Of a stretch of 14,873 nt of DNA, positions 6,209-14,638 are shown piece by piece. Origin of the DNA: Lachnospira sp. UBA5912. Its GTDB lineage: Bacteria; Bacillota; Clostridia; Lachnospirales; Lachnospiraceae. Below the pieces are notes generated by a model. That model saw only the letters and a list, made by a program, of their open reading frames with translations. It did not search any database and was not told where the DNA came from. The position numbers and the translations under genes are program-made. The first letter of the stretch is position 1. Each line of letters begins with the position of its first letter. The stretch spans positions 1,829 to 16,701 of the forward strand of contig DJDY01000095.1 of the NCBI GenBank assembly GCA_002435585.1, given 5' to 3'.

Positions 6209-7240
6209 TTATTTTATGAACATTGCATCCCCGAAACTAAAAAATCTGTATTTTTCCTCAACAGCCACCTTGTAAGCGTGAAGAACATTCTCCCTGCCTG
6301 CAAGTGCAGACACTAGCATGACAAGTGTTGATTCTGGCAGATGGAAGTTAGTTATAAGACAATCTATAGCTTTGAATTTGTAACCTGGATAAATAAATAT
6401 CTCTGTCCATCCACTCTTAACCGGTATATGACCATTCTCATCAGCTACCGATTCAAGTGTTCTTGTACTTGTAGTACCTACTGCTATAACTCTGCCTCCA
6501 TTAGCCTTAGTTGCATTGATAATATCAGCTGCTTCCTTATCAACCTGATAGAATTCTGAATGCATATGATGATCAAGTATATTCTCAACCTTAACGGGTC
6601 TGAAGGTTCCAAGACCAACATGAAGTGTAACCCTCGCAATCTTAACTCCCATATCTTCTATCTGTTTAAGCAGTTCTTTGGTAAAATGAAGGCCTGCTGT
6701 TGGTGCCGCTGCTGAACCTTCATGCTTGGCATATACGGTCTGATATCTGTTCTTATCCTGAAGCTTATGTGTTATATATGGTGGAAGTGGCATCTGACCA
6801 AGTTCATCAAGTATCTCTTCAAATATACCATCATATGTGAACTGTATAAGTCTGTTTCCTTCTTCTACTATATCTATTATTTCACCCTTAAGCTTTCCTC
6901 CACCAAATATTATCTTTGCTCCTACCCTGCACTTCTTACCAGGTTTAACAAGGACTTCCCATGTATCCTGCCTGTCTTCAAGTCTTTTAAGCAAAAGTAC
7001 CTCTATAGCAGCACCTGTTCCTTCTTTTTCACCGATAAGTCTGGCTGGTATAACCTTTGTATCATTGATAACAAGACAGTCACCAGGCTTAAGATATTCT
7101 GTTATATCCCTGAATATCCTGTGCTCAATCTCTCCAGTATTCTTATCAAGTACCATAAGTCTTGAACTTGAACGATCTGAAAGAGGATCCTGAGCTATAA
7201 GTTCCTCTGGCAGATCATAATAAAAATCATGTAAATCCAT
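6209..7240 (-). CDS. queA: S-adenosylmethionine:tRNA ribosyltransferase-isomerase
   Basis: QueA transfers and isomerises the ribosyl group of S-adenosylmethionine onto preQ1-modified tRNA, giving epoxyqueuosine at the wobble position of GUN-anticodon tRNAs. The 343-residue protein carries the family landmarks: the N-terminal [20 protein letters not shown] segment, [10 protein letters not shown] at 59-68, PTAGLHFT at 180-187, and a C-terminal [17 protein letters not shown] followed by a [14 protein letters not shown] ending. It is full length. The ATG at 7240 has GAGG 6 bases upstream. Only 30 bases separate it from the pheT stop and both are on the same strand, so it is probably the last gene of the pheST-queA operon. 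No tgt gene or other queuosine gene is in the window. Confidence 0.97.
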   Translation of the reverse strand: MDLHDFYYDLPEELIAQDPLSDRSSSRLMVLDKNTGEIEHRIFRDITEYLKPGDCLVINDTKVIPARLIGEKEGTGAAIEVLLLKRLEDRQDTWEVLVKPGKKCRVGAKIIFGGGKLKGEIIDIVEEGNRLIQFTYDGIFEEILDELGQMPLPPYITHKLQDKNRYQTVYAKHEGSAAAPTAGLHFTKELLKQIEDMGVKIARVTLHVGLGTFRPVKVENILDHHMHSEFYQVDKEAADIINATKANGGRVIAVGTTSTRTLESVADENGHIPVKSGWTEIFIYPGYKFKAIDCLITNFHLPESTLVMLVSALAGRENVLHAYKVAVEEKYRFFSFGDAMFIK

Positions 7241-7270
7241 AATATTCCTCTAGTTTTTCTTTTGACGTAT

Positions 7271-9697
7271 CTATGCCCGAAGTTCTATTCCTGCATCGCT
7301 TAGGTCTTTGTATATCTTTTCCATAACAGGAGTGATATCCTTGTCCTCAAGTGTTCTGTCCTTTGCCCTGAATGATATAGAATAAGCCACTGACTTATAT
7401 CCATCCTTAATCTGGGCACCTTCATATATATCGAATAACTTATAGCTTTCAAGTATCTTTCCAGCACGTTTTTCAATAATCTTCTCAACATTACCAACAA
7501 GAACTGACTTAGGCATAACCATACTGATATCCCTTGTTACTGCTGGGAACTTGGCTATACCCTTAAACTTCCTGTCAAAGCTTGCCATACCTGTTACTGT
7601 TGCAAGATCAATAACAACAAGATATGTTCTCTCACCTAAAGCATAGTTGTCTGCTACATCTGGATGTAACTCACCAATATATCCAATCTTAGTGCCATCA
7701 TATATGATATCAGCCTGACGTCCTGGATGAAGGAATGAGATTCCTGCTGCCGGATCATATTCAGGCTTATTATTCATGCCTATTCTTTCAAGGAATTCTT
7801 CTACAACACCTTTCATAGAGAAGAAATCAACTTCACCGAATGCACCAAGAGTAAACATAACTCTTTCATCTGGAAGCTCATACTTGTCGTCAGCTGCAAT
7901 GTACACTTTAGCTAACTCATACAGCTTAACATTCTTGTTACGTCTGTTAAAGTTAGTTGAAAGTGATGTAAGCATACCATTAACAGGAAGCGTTCTCATA
8001 ATAGAGAAGTCTTCACCAAGTGGGTTAGATATTACAACTGTCTTTCTATACTTTGAATCTTCTGGAAGCTTAAGCTTATCAAACACCTTAGGACTCTCGA
8101 AAGAATATGTCATAGCCTGTGAGAAGCCTGTAAACTGTGCTACTTCTCCTGCCACATCTTCAATACTTCTTTCAAATGTAATCTTACCCATAGTTGTTGA
8201 ACCCTTAGGAAGAGTTGTCGGAATATTATCATATCCAAAGAATCTTGCAACTTCCTCAGCGATATCTGCATCTCTGTTAAGATCCTGTCTGAATGTAGGT
8301 ATTATAAGTTCATTAGTATCCTTATCATATTCCACTTCCAGTCTCTTGAAGTATTCAAGCATATCTTCCTTAGAAACATCTGTTCCAAGAAGTGCATTAT
8401 ACTTAGCTGGTTCGAAAGCTATTCTCTTCTTGACAACTGGAGCTGGATATACATCAACAACTCCACCAACAACTTCACCTGCACCAAGTTCTTCTATAAG
8501 GTCACATGCTCTGTTCATAGCTTCAAGTGCAAGCTCTGGGTCAAGTCCCTTTTCAAACTTTCCTGCAGCATCCGTTCTTAAACCTATCTTCTTAGAAGAC
8601 TTTCTTATATTAGTGCCATCAAATGTAGCTGCTTCAAAGAGCATAGTCTTAACATCATCTGTTATCATAGAGTTTTCTCCACCCATGATACCAGCTAAAC
8701 CAATAGCTTTATCTCCATCACATATAAGAAGTGCCTCTGAATCAAGTGTTCTTTCCTGTCCGTCAAGTGTTACGAACTTTTCACCCTCTGCTGCCTTTCT
8801 TACTATAATCTTCTTACCTGCTATAGTATCATAATCGTAGGCATGCATAGGCTGTCCGTATTCTGTCATAACATAGTTAGTGATATCTACTATGTTGTTT
8901 ATAGGTCTTATACCTGCTGTCATAAGTCTATGCTGCATCCACTTTGGTGATGGGGCAAGCTTTATATTCTTAACAACTCTTGCTGTATATCTTTTACAAA
9001 GGTCGGATGCCTGTACATCAACCTTTATATAATCATTAACATTTTCGTCGTTGCCAACCACGTGTACTTCTGGTGGTGTAAAAGGCTTTCTGAATGTAGC
9101 TGCTGCTTCTCTTGCAATACCGAGTATGCTGTAGCAGTCTACACGGTTGTTAGTTATCTCATATTCAAATACTGTATCATCAAGTCCAAGATACTCTATA
9201 GCACTTGAACCTACAACAGCATCATCACCCAATATATATATACCATTCTCGGCTGCATCTGGATAGAATTCTCTTGAAGAACCAAGTTCTTCAATTGAGC
9301 ACATCATTCCACACGATTCAACGCCTCTTAACTTACCCTTTTTAATCTTTATTCCATCCTCTGGAAGCGGACTTCCATCATGTCCTCCTGCAACACGTCC
9401 TCCATCAAGAACTACAGGAACCTTCTGTCCACTTGTTCCAGGAACGATATTAGGAGCTCCCGTTACTATCTGAACTGTCTCATCTCCAACATTAACCTGG
9501 CATACTACAAGCTTGTCTGCATCGGGATGTTTTTCTACTGAAAGAATCTGACCAACTACTATTTTCTCCAGATTCCTGTCAAGTCTGTTAAAACATTCTA
9601 CCTTAGTACCTGAAAGAGTCATAGCATCTCTGAATTCCTGATCTGTACACTCTAAACCTGGAACAAGGTTCTTTATCCATTTAATAGATGTATCCAT
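7271..9697 (-). CDS. pheT: Phenylalanyl-tRNA synthetase beta chain
   Basis: PheT is the tRNA-binding and editing chain of the cytoplasmic (alpha-beta)2 synthetase that charges tRNA-Phe. The 808-residue product shows the expected order: an N-terminal DTSIKWIKNLVPGL start, an EMAP-type tRNA-binding domain at about 40-150 (VVGQILSVEKHPDADKL), the B3/B4 editing region with RYTARVV and MTEYGQPMHAYD, a B5 domain, a catalytic-like core, and a C-terminal anticodon-binding FDX-ACB domain over the last ~98 residues (FPAVTRDISMVM). The open frame reaches 9730, but the ATG at 9697 has GGAG 6 bases upstream and gives the family N-terminus, so I chose it. pheS lies 190 bases upstream and queA 30 bases downstream. 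Confidence 0.97.
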   Translation of the reverse strand: MDTSIKWIKNLVPGLECTDQEFRDAMTLSGTKVECFNRLDRNLEKIVVGQILSVEKHPDADKLVVCQVNVGDETVQIVTGAPNIVPGTSGQKVPVVLDGGRVAGGHDGSPLPEDGIKIKKGKLRGVESCGMMCSIEELGSSREFYPDAAENGIYILGDDAVVGSSAIEYLGLDDTVFEYEITNNRVDCYSILGIAREAAATFRKPFTPPEVHVVGNDENVNDYIKVDVQASDLCKRYTARVVKNIKLAPSPKWMQHRLMTAGIRPINNIVDITNYVMTEYGQPMHAYDYDTIAGKKIIVRKAAEGEKFVTLDGQERTLDSEALLICDGDKAIGLAGIMGGENSMITDDVKTMLFEAATFDGTNIRKSSKKIGLRTDAAGKFEKGLDPELALEAMNRACDLIEELGAGEVVGGVVDVYPAPVVKKRIAFEPAKYNALLGTDVSKEDMLEYFKRLEVEYDKDTNELIIPTFRQDLNRDADIAEEVARFFGYDNIPTTLPKGSTTMGKITFERSIEDVAGEVAQFTGFSQAMTYSFESPKVFDKLKLPEDSKYRKTVVISNPLGEDFSIMRTLPVNGMLTSLSTNFNRRNKNVKLYELAKVYIAADDKYELPDERVMFTLGAFGEVDFFSMKGVVEEFLERIGMNNKPEYDPAAGISFLHPGRQADIIYDGTKIGYIGELHPDVADNYALGERTYLVVIDLATVTGMASFDRKFKGIAKFPAVTRDISMVMPKSVLVGNVEKIIEKRAGKILESYKLFDIYEGAQIKDGYKSVAYSISFRAKDRTLEDKDITPVMEKIYKDLSDAGIELRA

Positions 9698-9887
9698 ACT
9701 AATCTCCATTCCCGCCCATATATTAAACAATCACGCTCTCATAATCTGACTGCACCGGGCTTATTTACTTTATTCATATGCATGATTAATATCCAGATAT
9801 ATCTCACTTCTGGTTTCATACACATCATACACATTACCTTTTATATATCTTTTCACATCTTACATTAATGCTTTTAAATGATATTAA

Positions 9888-10907
9888 TTAAAACTGCTTT
9901 AAAAATCTTGTATCATTTTCATATAGTAATCTCATATCATCGATTTCGTACTTAAGCAGTGCCACTCTCTCAAGACCTACACCGAATGCGAAGCCTGTAT
10001 ACTTGTCAGTATCGATTCCACACATCTCAAATACATGTGGATGAACCATACCACAACCAAGAATCTCTATCCATCCTTCACCCTTGCAGAAACGGCATCC
10101 CTTACCGCCACACTTAAAGCAGCTTACATCCATCTCAGCACTTGGCTCTGTGAATGGGAAATGATGTGGTCTGAACTTAACCTTTGTATCTGGTCCAAAA
10201 AGTTCTCTTGCGAACTCTGCAAGTGTTCCCTTAAGATCCGCAAATGTTATGTTCTCATCAATAACAAGTCCTTCAACCTGATGGAAGCAAGGTGAATGTG
10301 TTGCATCAACTTCATCAGCCCTGTATACACGTCCAGGTGATATCATCCTGATAGGCAGCTTTCCTTTCTCCATAACTCTCGCCTGAACTGGTGATGTCTG
10401 TGTTCTAAGCACTATTTTATCATTAATATAGAATGTATCCTGTTCATCTTTAGCCGGATGATTAGCAGGTATATTAAGTAATTCAAAATTATAATGATCA
10501 TATTCAACTTCTGGTCCTTCTACAACTTCATATCCCATACCGATGAATATCTTTTCTATCTCTTCACGTGCAAGAGTGTTAGGATGCTTATGTCCTAATT
10601 CAGCCTTCTTAGCTGGGAGTGTAACATCAATAACCTCTGCTTTCATCTGAAGTTCTCTCTTCTTAGCAGCAAGATCCTTCTTGGCAGCATCCAATACTTC
10701 CTCGATTGCCTGTCTTGTTTCATTGACGATCTGACCAACCTTAGGTCTGTCTTCTGGAGCTACTTCCTTCATGCTCTTTAAGACTTCTGTAAGTTCACCT
10801 TTCTTTCCAAGAAAAGCAACTCTGATATCGTTTAACTTTTCAAGAGAATCTGTTGCTTTAATCTGGGATAAAGCACTTTCTTTGATTGCATCAAGTTTCT
10901 CTTTCAT
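9888..10907 (-). CDS. pheS: Phenylalanyl-tRNA synthetase alpha chain
   Basis: PheS is the catalytic chain that forms Phe-AMP and charges tRNA-Phe with PheT. The 339-residue protein has an N-terminal coiled-coil arm (1-95) and class II motifs: motif 2 around 168-212 (RTQTSPVQARVM, SPGRVYRADEVDATHSPCFH) and motif 3 at 307-320 (AFGVGLERVALLKY). A four-cysteine cluster at 263, 266, 271 and 274 (CFKCGGKGCRFC) is common in this branch of PheS. The frame is open up to 10982, but the ATG at 10907 has GGAGG 5 bases upstream and gives the normal length; the 25 extra codons would include the ribosome site itself. It is the first gene of the pheS-pheT-queA group and has its own promoter. Confidence 0.97.
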   Translation of the reverse strand: MKEKLDAIKESALSQIKATDSLEKLNDIRVAFLGKKGELTEVLKSMKEVAPEDRPKVGQIVNETRQAIEEVLDAAKKDLAAKKRELQMKAEVIDVTLPAKKAELGHKHPNTLAREEIEKIFIGMGYEVVEGPEVEYDHYNFELLNIPANHPAKDEQDTFYINDKIVLRTQTSPVQARVMEKGKLPIRMISPGRVYRADEVDATHSPCFHQVEGLVIDENITFADLKGTLAEFARELFGPDTKVKFRPHHFPFTEPSAEMDVSCFKCGGKGCRFCKGEGWIEILGCGMVHPHVFEMCGIDTDKYTGFAFGVGLERVALLKYEIDDMRLLYENDTRFLKQF

Positions 10908-10997
10908 CTTATCCTCCATTCTTGCACTGCACAGCTTATGTGCGTAATATTTCTTAATTAGGAATCTTAATCTCTTTTTCACAAAAAACCATTCTTA

Positions 10998-11025
10998 ATT
11001 GTAACACAACTTATAGTTTTAGCAA
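10998..11025 (-). promoter_or_regulatory. Predicted pheS promoter
   Basis: On the - strand: -35 TTGCTA (11020-11025), a 16-base spacer, and -10 TACAAT (10998-11003) with an extended -10 TG. The start would be near 10991, giving a leader of about 84 bases with a small GCACA/TGTGC hairpin. The leader is too short for a T-box and lacks its conserved sequences. Confidence 0.55.
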
Positions 11026-11075
11026 GTACTATTTTATGGCTTACAATTCTTTCGTAATCATTTATACATCTGTCA

Positions 11076-12677
11076 TTAATCATACATATCAAGTATCTTC
11101 ATTGCTTCCTTTGCATATGCCGGATTCTTTTTAGTTATATTTTTAATATTATTTTTGGCATCTTCTATTCTGTTTTCATTGTATTCTATCTGGTTTCTTA
11201 ACTTCTGCCTTCTTACCGACAGGCTATGTCTTACTTCAACCATCTCTTTAGGGTTTAGTATTGCCTTAACCTGTGCTATCCAGATGTGCGTATCTATAAC
11301 ACCCAGTCTTCCAAGTATATGCATAAGATCTGTCTCAGCATTGGTGAGATTGTTCGTAACTTCAAGTATTTTTCTTTGTTCATCTTTCATTTCAACATAC
11401 GCCTGATACTTCTGCTCAAGCTCATATGCACTTTTTATATAATACTTATTGTACTGATAATCCAATACATTAGCAGCATTAACATATTTTATCTTAATTC
11501 TGTTTAACAGCGCTGTTGCTTTATTAAGCTTAATCTCTGTTACATATACTTTTCTTTCTATTGTTTTAAGGTATGCAAACAGACCAAGTGCCATAATTCC
11601 GGCAAGAATTGCAACCGTTATAAAAGCTCCTGCATTATCTGTATTGCCCGAAGATATCATAATAAGCATAAATACGGCAAACACACTGACAAGTAACGCA
11701 CATATCAGCTGTGCGTATCTTTTTATCCTCAGCTGTTTTTTTACGAGTTCCTTAGCTTCCATCCTGCACATGGAACGCTCTGCTTTCACCATACGTATAT
11801 CCCTGGCTATCGCATTCTTATCATCCTCAGCGGCACGTAACTTAACTATGGCATCCGGAAACTCAGCTTCATACATCTCCATATTTCTGTAAGCCCTGTT
11901 TGAGAGTTTATTGTCCGGCATCTTTAATATTCTTCTGTCAACTGACAGATTATCCACCCTGTCTGCTGCCATGATAAGTTCTCTTTTTATATCATCAGGA
12001 GCATTTTCTATTTTCTGGATATCCTCATAGTAATCTGTAACACTGTCATATTCAACCTTTGCATTTTCTATATATCTTGATGCTTCCTCGCATATATCAC
12101 ACTGGCTTTTTACAAAGCTGCCAACCTCTGTTCCTGTAAAGCCTGATATATTTATATTGTCAACATCCAGTTCTTCCTGCCTTAATTCCAGTTTACTATC
12201 TATGATTTCCTCTTTGGTGTCATCAGCATATGAATTACTTATTGTATTTTTATTATCATTAACAATATCCCGTTTTTTGCTCTTTGTTATTCTTTCTGCT
12301 TTTTTATTATTATCCCTTGCCTTTGACACATTATCAACTTTCTGGATCAGTGTCTGTGTCTGTATACTGTTAAGAAGATTGTCATACTTTTCCTCTTCTT
12401 TCTGGACATCAGCCTGCTGTTTTCTTGTTTTTTCTGCAAGACCTGATGGCCCGTCTTCTGACATTTTCTCACTAATAACATGACCTGATATAGCATTATA
12501 ATCCGGTGTTTCACTTTGATCTGATTCAGCATCATTTCCAAGTTCGAAGCTTTTTATCATGTCATTGATAGAGCGTCTGTTTTTAACTTCTGAGTCGTTA
12601 TCATACATAAGCTCTTCAAGATCCTTTAAATCATCATCATTATCATACCCTTTTTTTAAAGCATCAAACAATCCCAC
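11076..12677 (-). CDS. Two-transmembrane coiled-coil protein of unknown function
   Basis: I do not recognise this 533-residue protein. Residues 1-185 are low-complexity, charged and probably disordered, starting with MGLFDALKKG and an acidic DNDDDLKDLEEL run. Residues about 185-320 are helical and charged. Two transmembrane helices at about 321-342 and 351-371 form a hairpin with a short NTDNAG turn. Residues 372-525 are again helical, coiled-coil-like, rich in Lys, Asn and Tyr. By the positive-inside tendency (KKQLRIKR before helix 1, KTIERK after helix 2) both ends should be cytoplasmic. The start is GTG at 12677, 7 bases after a very good GAGGTGAT ribosome site. It is the last gene of the unknown operon, 45 bases after the TPR-like gene. 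No clear terminator follows, so some readthrough into pheS is possible. Confidence 0.8.
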   Translation of the reverse strand: MGLFDALKKGYDNDDDLKDLEELMYDNDSEVKNRRSINDMIKSFELGNDAESDQSETPDYNAISGHVISEKMSEDGPSGLAEKTRKQQADVQKEEEKYDNLLNSIQTQTLIQKVDNVSKARDNNKKAERITKSKKRDIVNDNKNTISNSYADDTKEEIIDSKLELRQEELDVDNINISGFTGTEVGSFVKSQCDICEEASRYIENAKVEYDSVTDYYEDIQKIENAPDDIKRELIMAADRVDNLSVDRRILKMPDNKLSNRAYRNMEMYEAEFPDAIVKLRAAEDDKNAIARDIRMVKAERSMCRMEAKELVKKQLRIKRYAQLICALLVSVFAVFMLIMISSGNTDNAGAFITVAILAGIMALGLFAYLKTIERKVYVTEIKLNKATALLNRIKIKYVNAANVLDYQYNKYYIKSAYELEQKYQAYVEMKDEQRKILEVTNNLTNAETDLMHILGRLGVIDTHIWIAQVKAILNPKEMVEVRHSLSVRRQKLRNQIEYNENRIEDAKNNIKNITKKNPAYAKEAMKILDMYD

Positions 12678-12722
12678 TTGTTATATCACCTCGCAGTACC
12701 TTTATACTATGTTGTTTCAATT

Positions 12723-13550
12723 TCAATTATCGCGCGAACAATAATCACAATATTCTTCTTTCCAGTCGTGCAGCATATCTTTAACAGATTTATGATAAAA
12801 CGACACATCACCATGTTCTTTTCTTATTGACAGTTCTTCTAACTTTCTATACTCGTCCTGATACTGTGCATTGTCCATAAGATTTTCCATACGCTTTCTT
12901 ATCGCATATTCTTCATCAGACACATCCTCTATAACAGTTTTTTTATTTCTGTCAGCAAGATATCTGGCTGCCAGGTAATTATTATAAGACTTGGCATATT
13001 GTCCTATTTCATAAGCTGACATAAAGCTCTGTGCTGCTTCTTCATACAGAAACATTCTCGCATATGCTACACCCATATTATGGTAAACTCTTGCAACAAA
13101 TGCTCCCGGAGCCTCGTTTATATATTCCTTTATAATCTGTCTGTAGCAATCAATCGCTTTATAATATCTTTTTCTGTCAAAATATGTATCTGCTCTTGAC
13201 CTTAGTCGTTCATATGCATTCTGGCTATCAAGTGTACTTAATATTTCACTGATTCTGTCTATCTCATCTATCGAATAATAATCAACTGACTTTAATATGG
13301 TTACAAGTATTGCAGCAAGCCCGGCATCACTGTTTTTCATCTGTTCAACCCTTCTTGCCAGCGCCACGTCCCCTGTCTCATCTCTTAAGAAATGTATCAG
13401 TTCATCATTTATGAATTCATTTGTTATAATATATATATTATTGTATATATAATAGCACAATTCTTCTTCTGTATATAATCTGATATCAGAATAACTTACA
13501 TATAAAGGATTAACTGCAACCTTGTCCCTGCATAAGATCATCGTACTCAT
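12723..13550 (-). CDS. TPR-like protein of unknown function
   Basis: A 275-residue, probably cytoplasmic, almost all-helical protein with no signal peptide or membrane segment. Two TPR-like units are visible: residues about 113-146 (ADTYFDRKRYYKAIDCYRQI) and about 151-184 (HNMGVAYARMFLYEEAAQSF), each with the G/A-x-x-Y and A-x-x-x-(F/Y) spacing. TPR units usually bind partner proteins. The C-terminal part is charged and helical and ends in a cysteine-containing DYCSRDN tail. Its ATG overlaps the stop of the upstream gene by 4 bases (ATGA), and GAGG lies 3 bases before it, so translational coupling is likely. No catalytic motif is visible. The context points to an adaptor between the actin/Hsp70-like protein and the membrane coiled-coil protein, which is inference. 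Confidence 0.75.
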   Translation of the reverse strand: MSTMILCRDKVAVNPLYVSYSDIRLYTEEELCYYIYNNIYIITNEFINDELIHFLRDETGDVALARRVEQMKNSDAGLAAILVTILKSVDYYSIDEIDRISEILSTLDSQNAYERLRSRADTYFDRKRYYKAIDCYRQIIKEYINEAPGAFVARVYHNMGVAYARMFLYEEAAQSFMSAYEIGQYAKSYNNYLAARYLADRNKKTVIEDVSDEEYAIRKRMENLMDNAQYQDEYRKLEELSIRKEHGDVSFYHKSVKDMLHDWKEEYCDYCSRDN

Positions 13551-14608
13551 ACATATGCCTCGCTTAAGTCTATCTCATCTGTTATTACCCTGCCGGAGGA
13601 TTTAAATAATTCCCCGAATCCCATATCTTTTATTTTTACAACACATCGGTCCTGTGATATGGCATATATATCGAGTCTTATTCTCGTTGTCTTTCCTTCC
13701 CGGTATGGTATGCTGCTTATATCTATTGTTTTGTCAATACATTTTCCATCTGACATGACAAGCTTTAAATCCAATGACGTCATATCTTCTATAATAAAAT
13801 CAACACTTCTTCTTGCCATATACCAGTCTGTTCCCTGTTTTATTATACGGAATCTCATTGTTTTTCCATGTTCACTTATGTCAGTTTCTATATTAACTTT
13901 AACGCAGCCGTCCACCAGCAGTGTAACATTGTCAAATATATCCTGACATACATGCTCATATGCTGCATAACATGCACCACGTACATAAAGATTCTGACCT
14001 ATATACGCTTTTCTTCCCTTAACGAGAACCCTTGATAATCCATCTGGCAGCTTTCCAACATCAAAACCTTTTCCTGTAAGATATACCGATGATGCAGGAT
14101 TACTGTTAAAATATTCTGTAATATATGATACGAGTCCTTTATCTTGTATTCCTGCATTATTATCTGGTGTATATGTCTGTGTATTAGAAACTATGTACTG
14201 TTCATTATTGTACGTATTATATGAGAGTCTGTATATATTCACAATCTTTCCATCATAGTCCATAAGAACAACTCCTGACTTATACAGCTCTTTTCTTTGT
14301 GAATAAGCATAGTATGCAAAGCTGGCCACATAACCAGTTATTATATAGTTGCTTTCACCTATTCCAAGCGAATATATCTGGCTGCTTATATCATCCAGCA
14401 CATCTTTTTTATATGTTCCAGTGGTCACACACAGGCAGTCAACAGTATTCACTTTATATATATTTTTCATCTGCATAACTGCCTCATATAAAGAAAATCC
14501 TTTCACATTATCACAGGCTGCCGGTATATTAGTTTTCACATCATAGACACAAGCCTGTACCACTGATTTATCATATTCAATTCCAATTATCAGGCCTTTG
14601 TCATCCAT
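13547..14608 (-). CDS. Degenerate actin/Hsp70-fold protein, DUF5716-like
   Basis: A 353-residue soluble protein. Residues 1-220 resemble an actin/Hsp70 ATPase half: an N-terminal strand pair LIIGIEYDKSVVQACVYD (6-23) at the place of phosphate loop 1, GVVLMDYDGKIVNIYRL (112-128) at the place of phosphate loop 2, YLTGKGFD (176-183) like the adenosine motif, and GQNLYVRGACYAAYEHV (204-220), which follows the Hsp70 'xGAA' helix pattern. The usual DxGG/DxGT residues are altered (IEYDKS, DYDGK), so ATP hydrolysis is doubtful. Residues about 228-353 look beta-rich. It resembles the Lachnospiraceae family annotated DUF5716, but I could not run a search. The ATG at 14608 has GGAGA 5 bases upstream. 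It overlaps the next gene by 4 bases and follows the preceding gene by 30. Confidence 0.7.
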   Translation of the reverse strand: MDDKGLIIGIEYDKSVVQACVYDVKTNIPAACDNVKGFSLYEAVMQMKNIYKVNTVDCLCVTTGTYKKDVLDDISSQIYSLGIGESNYIITGYVASFAYYAYSQRKELYKSGVVLMDYDGKIVNIYRLSYNTYNNEQYIVSNTQTYTPDNNAGIQDKGLVSYITEYFNSNPASSVYLTGKGFDVGKLPDGLSRVLVKGRKAYIGQNLYVRGACYAAYEHVCQDIFDNVTLLVDGCVKVNIETDISEHGKTMRFRIIKQGTDWYMARRSVDFIIEDMTSLDLKLVMSDGKCIDKTIDISSIPYREGKTTRIRLDIYAISQDRCVVKIKDMGFGELFKSSGRVITDEIDLSEAYV

Positions 14609-14638
14609 GCCGCTCTCCTTTTATATCTTTATGTCCGT

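Noticed and set aside
7776..8834. 352-codon open frame on the + strand opposite pheT
   Set aside because: Serine/leucine-rich translation typical of the antisense of a real gene; no ribosome site or recognisable domain, and pheT is certain here.
9698..9730. 11-codon N-terminal extension of pheT
   Set aside because: The GGAG site lies inside it and the family N-terminus begins at the ATG at 9697.
10921..10945. GCACA/TGTGC hairpin in the pheS leader as a regulatory site
   Set aside because: Only five pairs, far enough from the ribosome site, with no alternative partner seen; likely chance.
10908..10982. 25-codon N-terminal extension of pheS
   Set aside because: It would contain the GGAGG site of the real start and make the protein longer than the family.
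10908..11075. T-box or Phe-rich leader peptide upstream of pheS
   Set aside because: The gap is 168 bases, no T-box sequence or Phe codon run is present, and the predicted promoter leaves only about 84 bases of leader.
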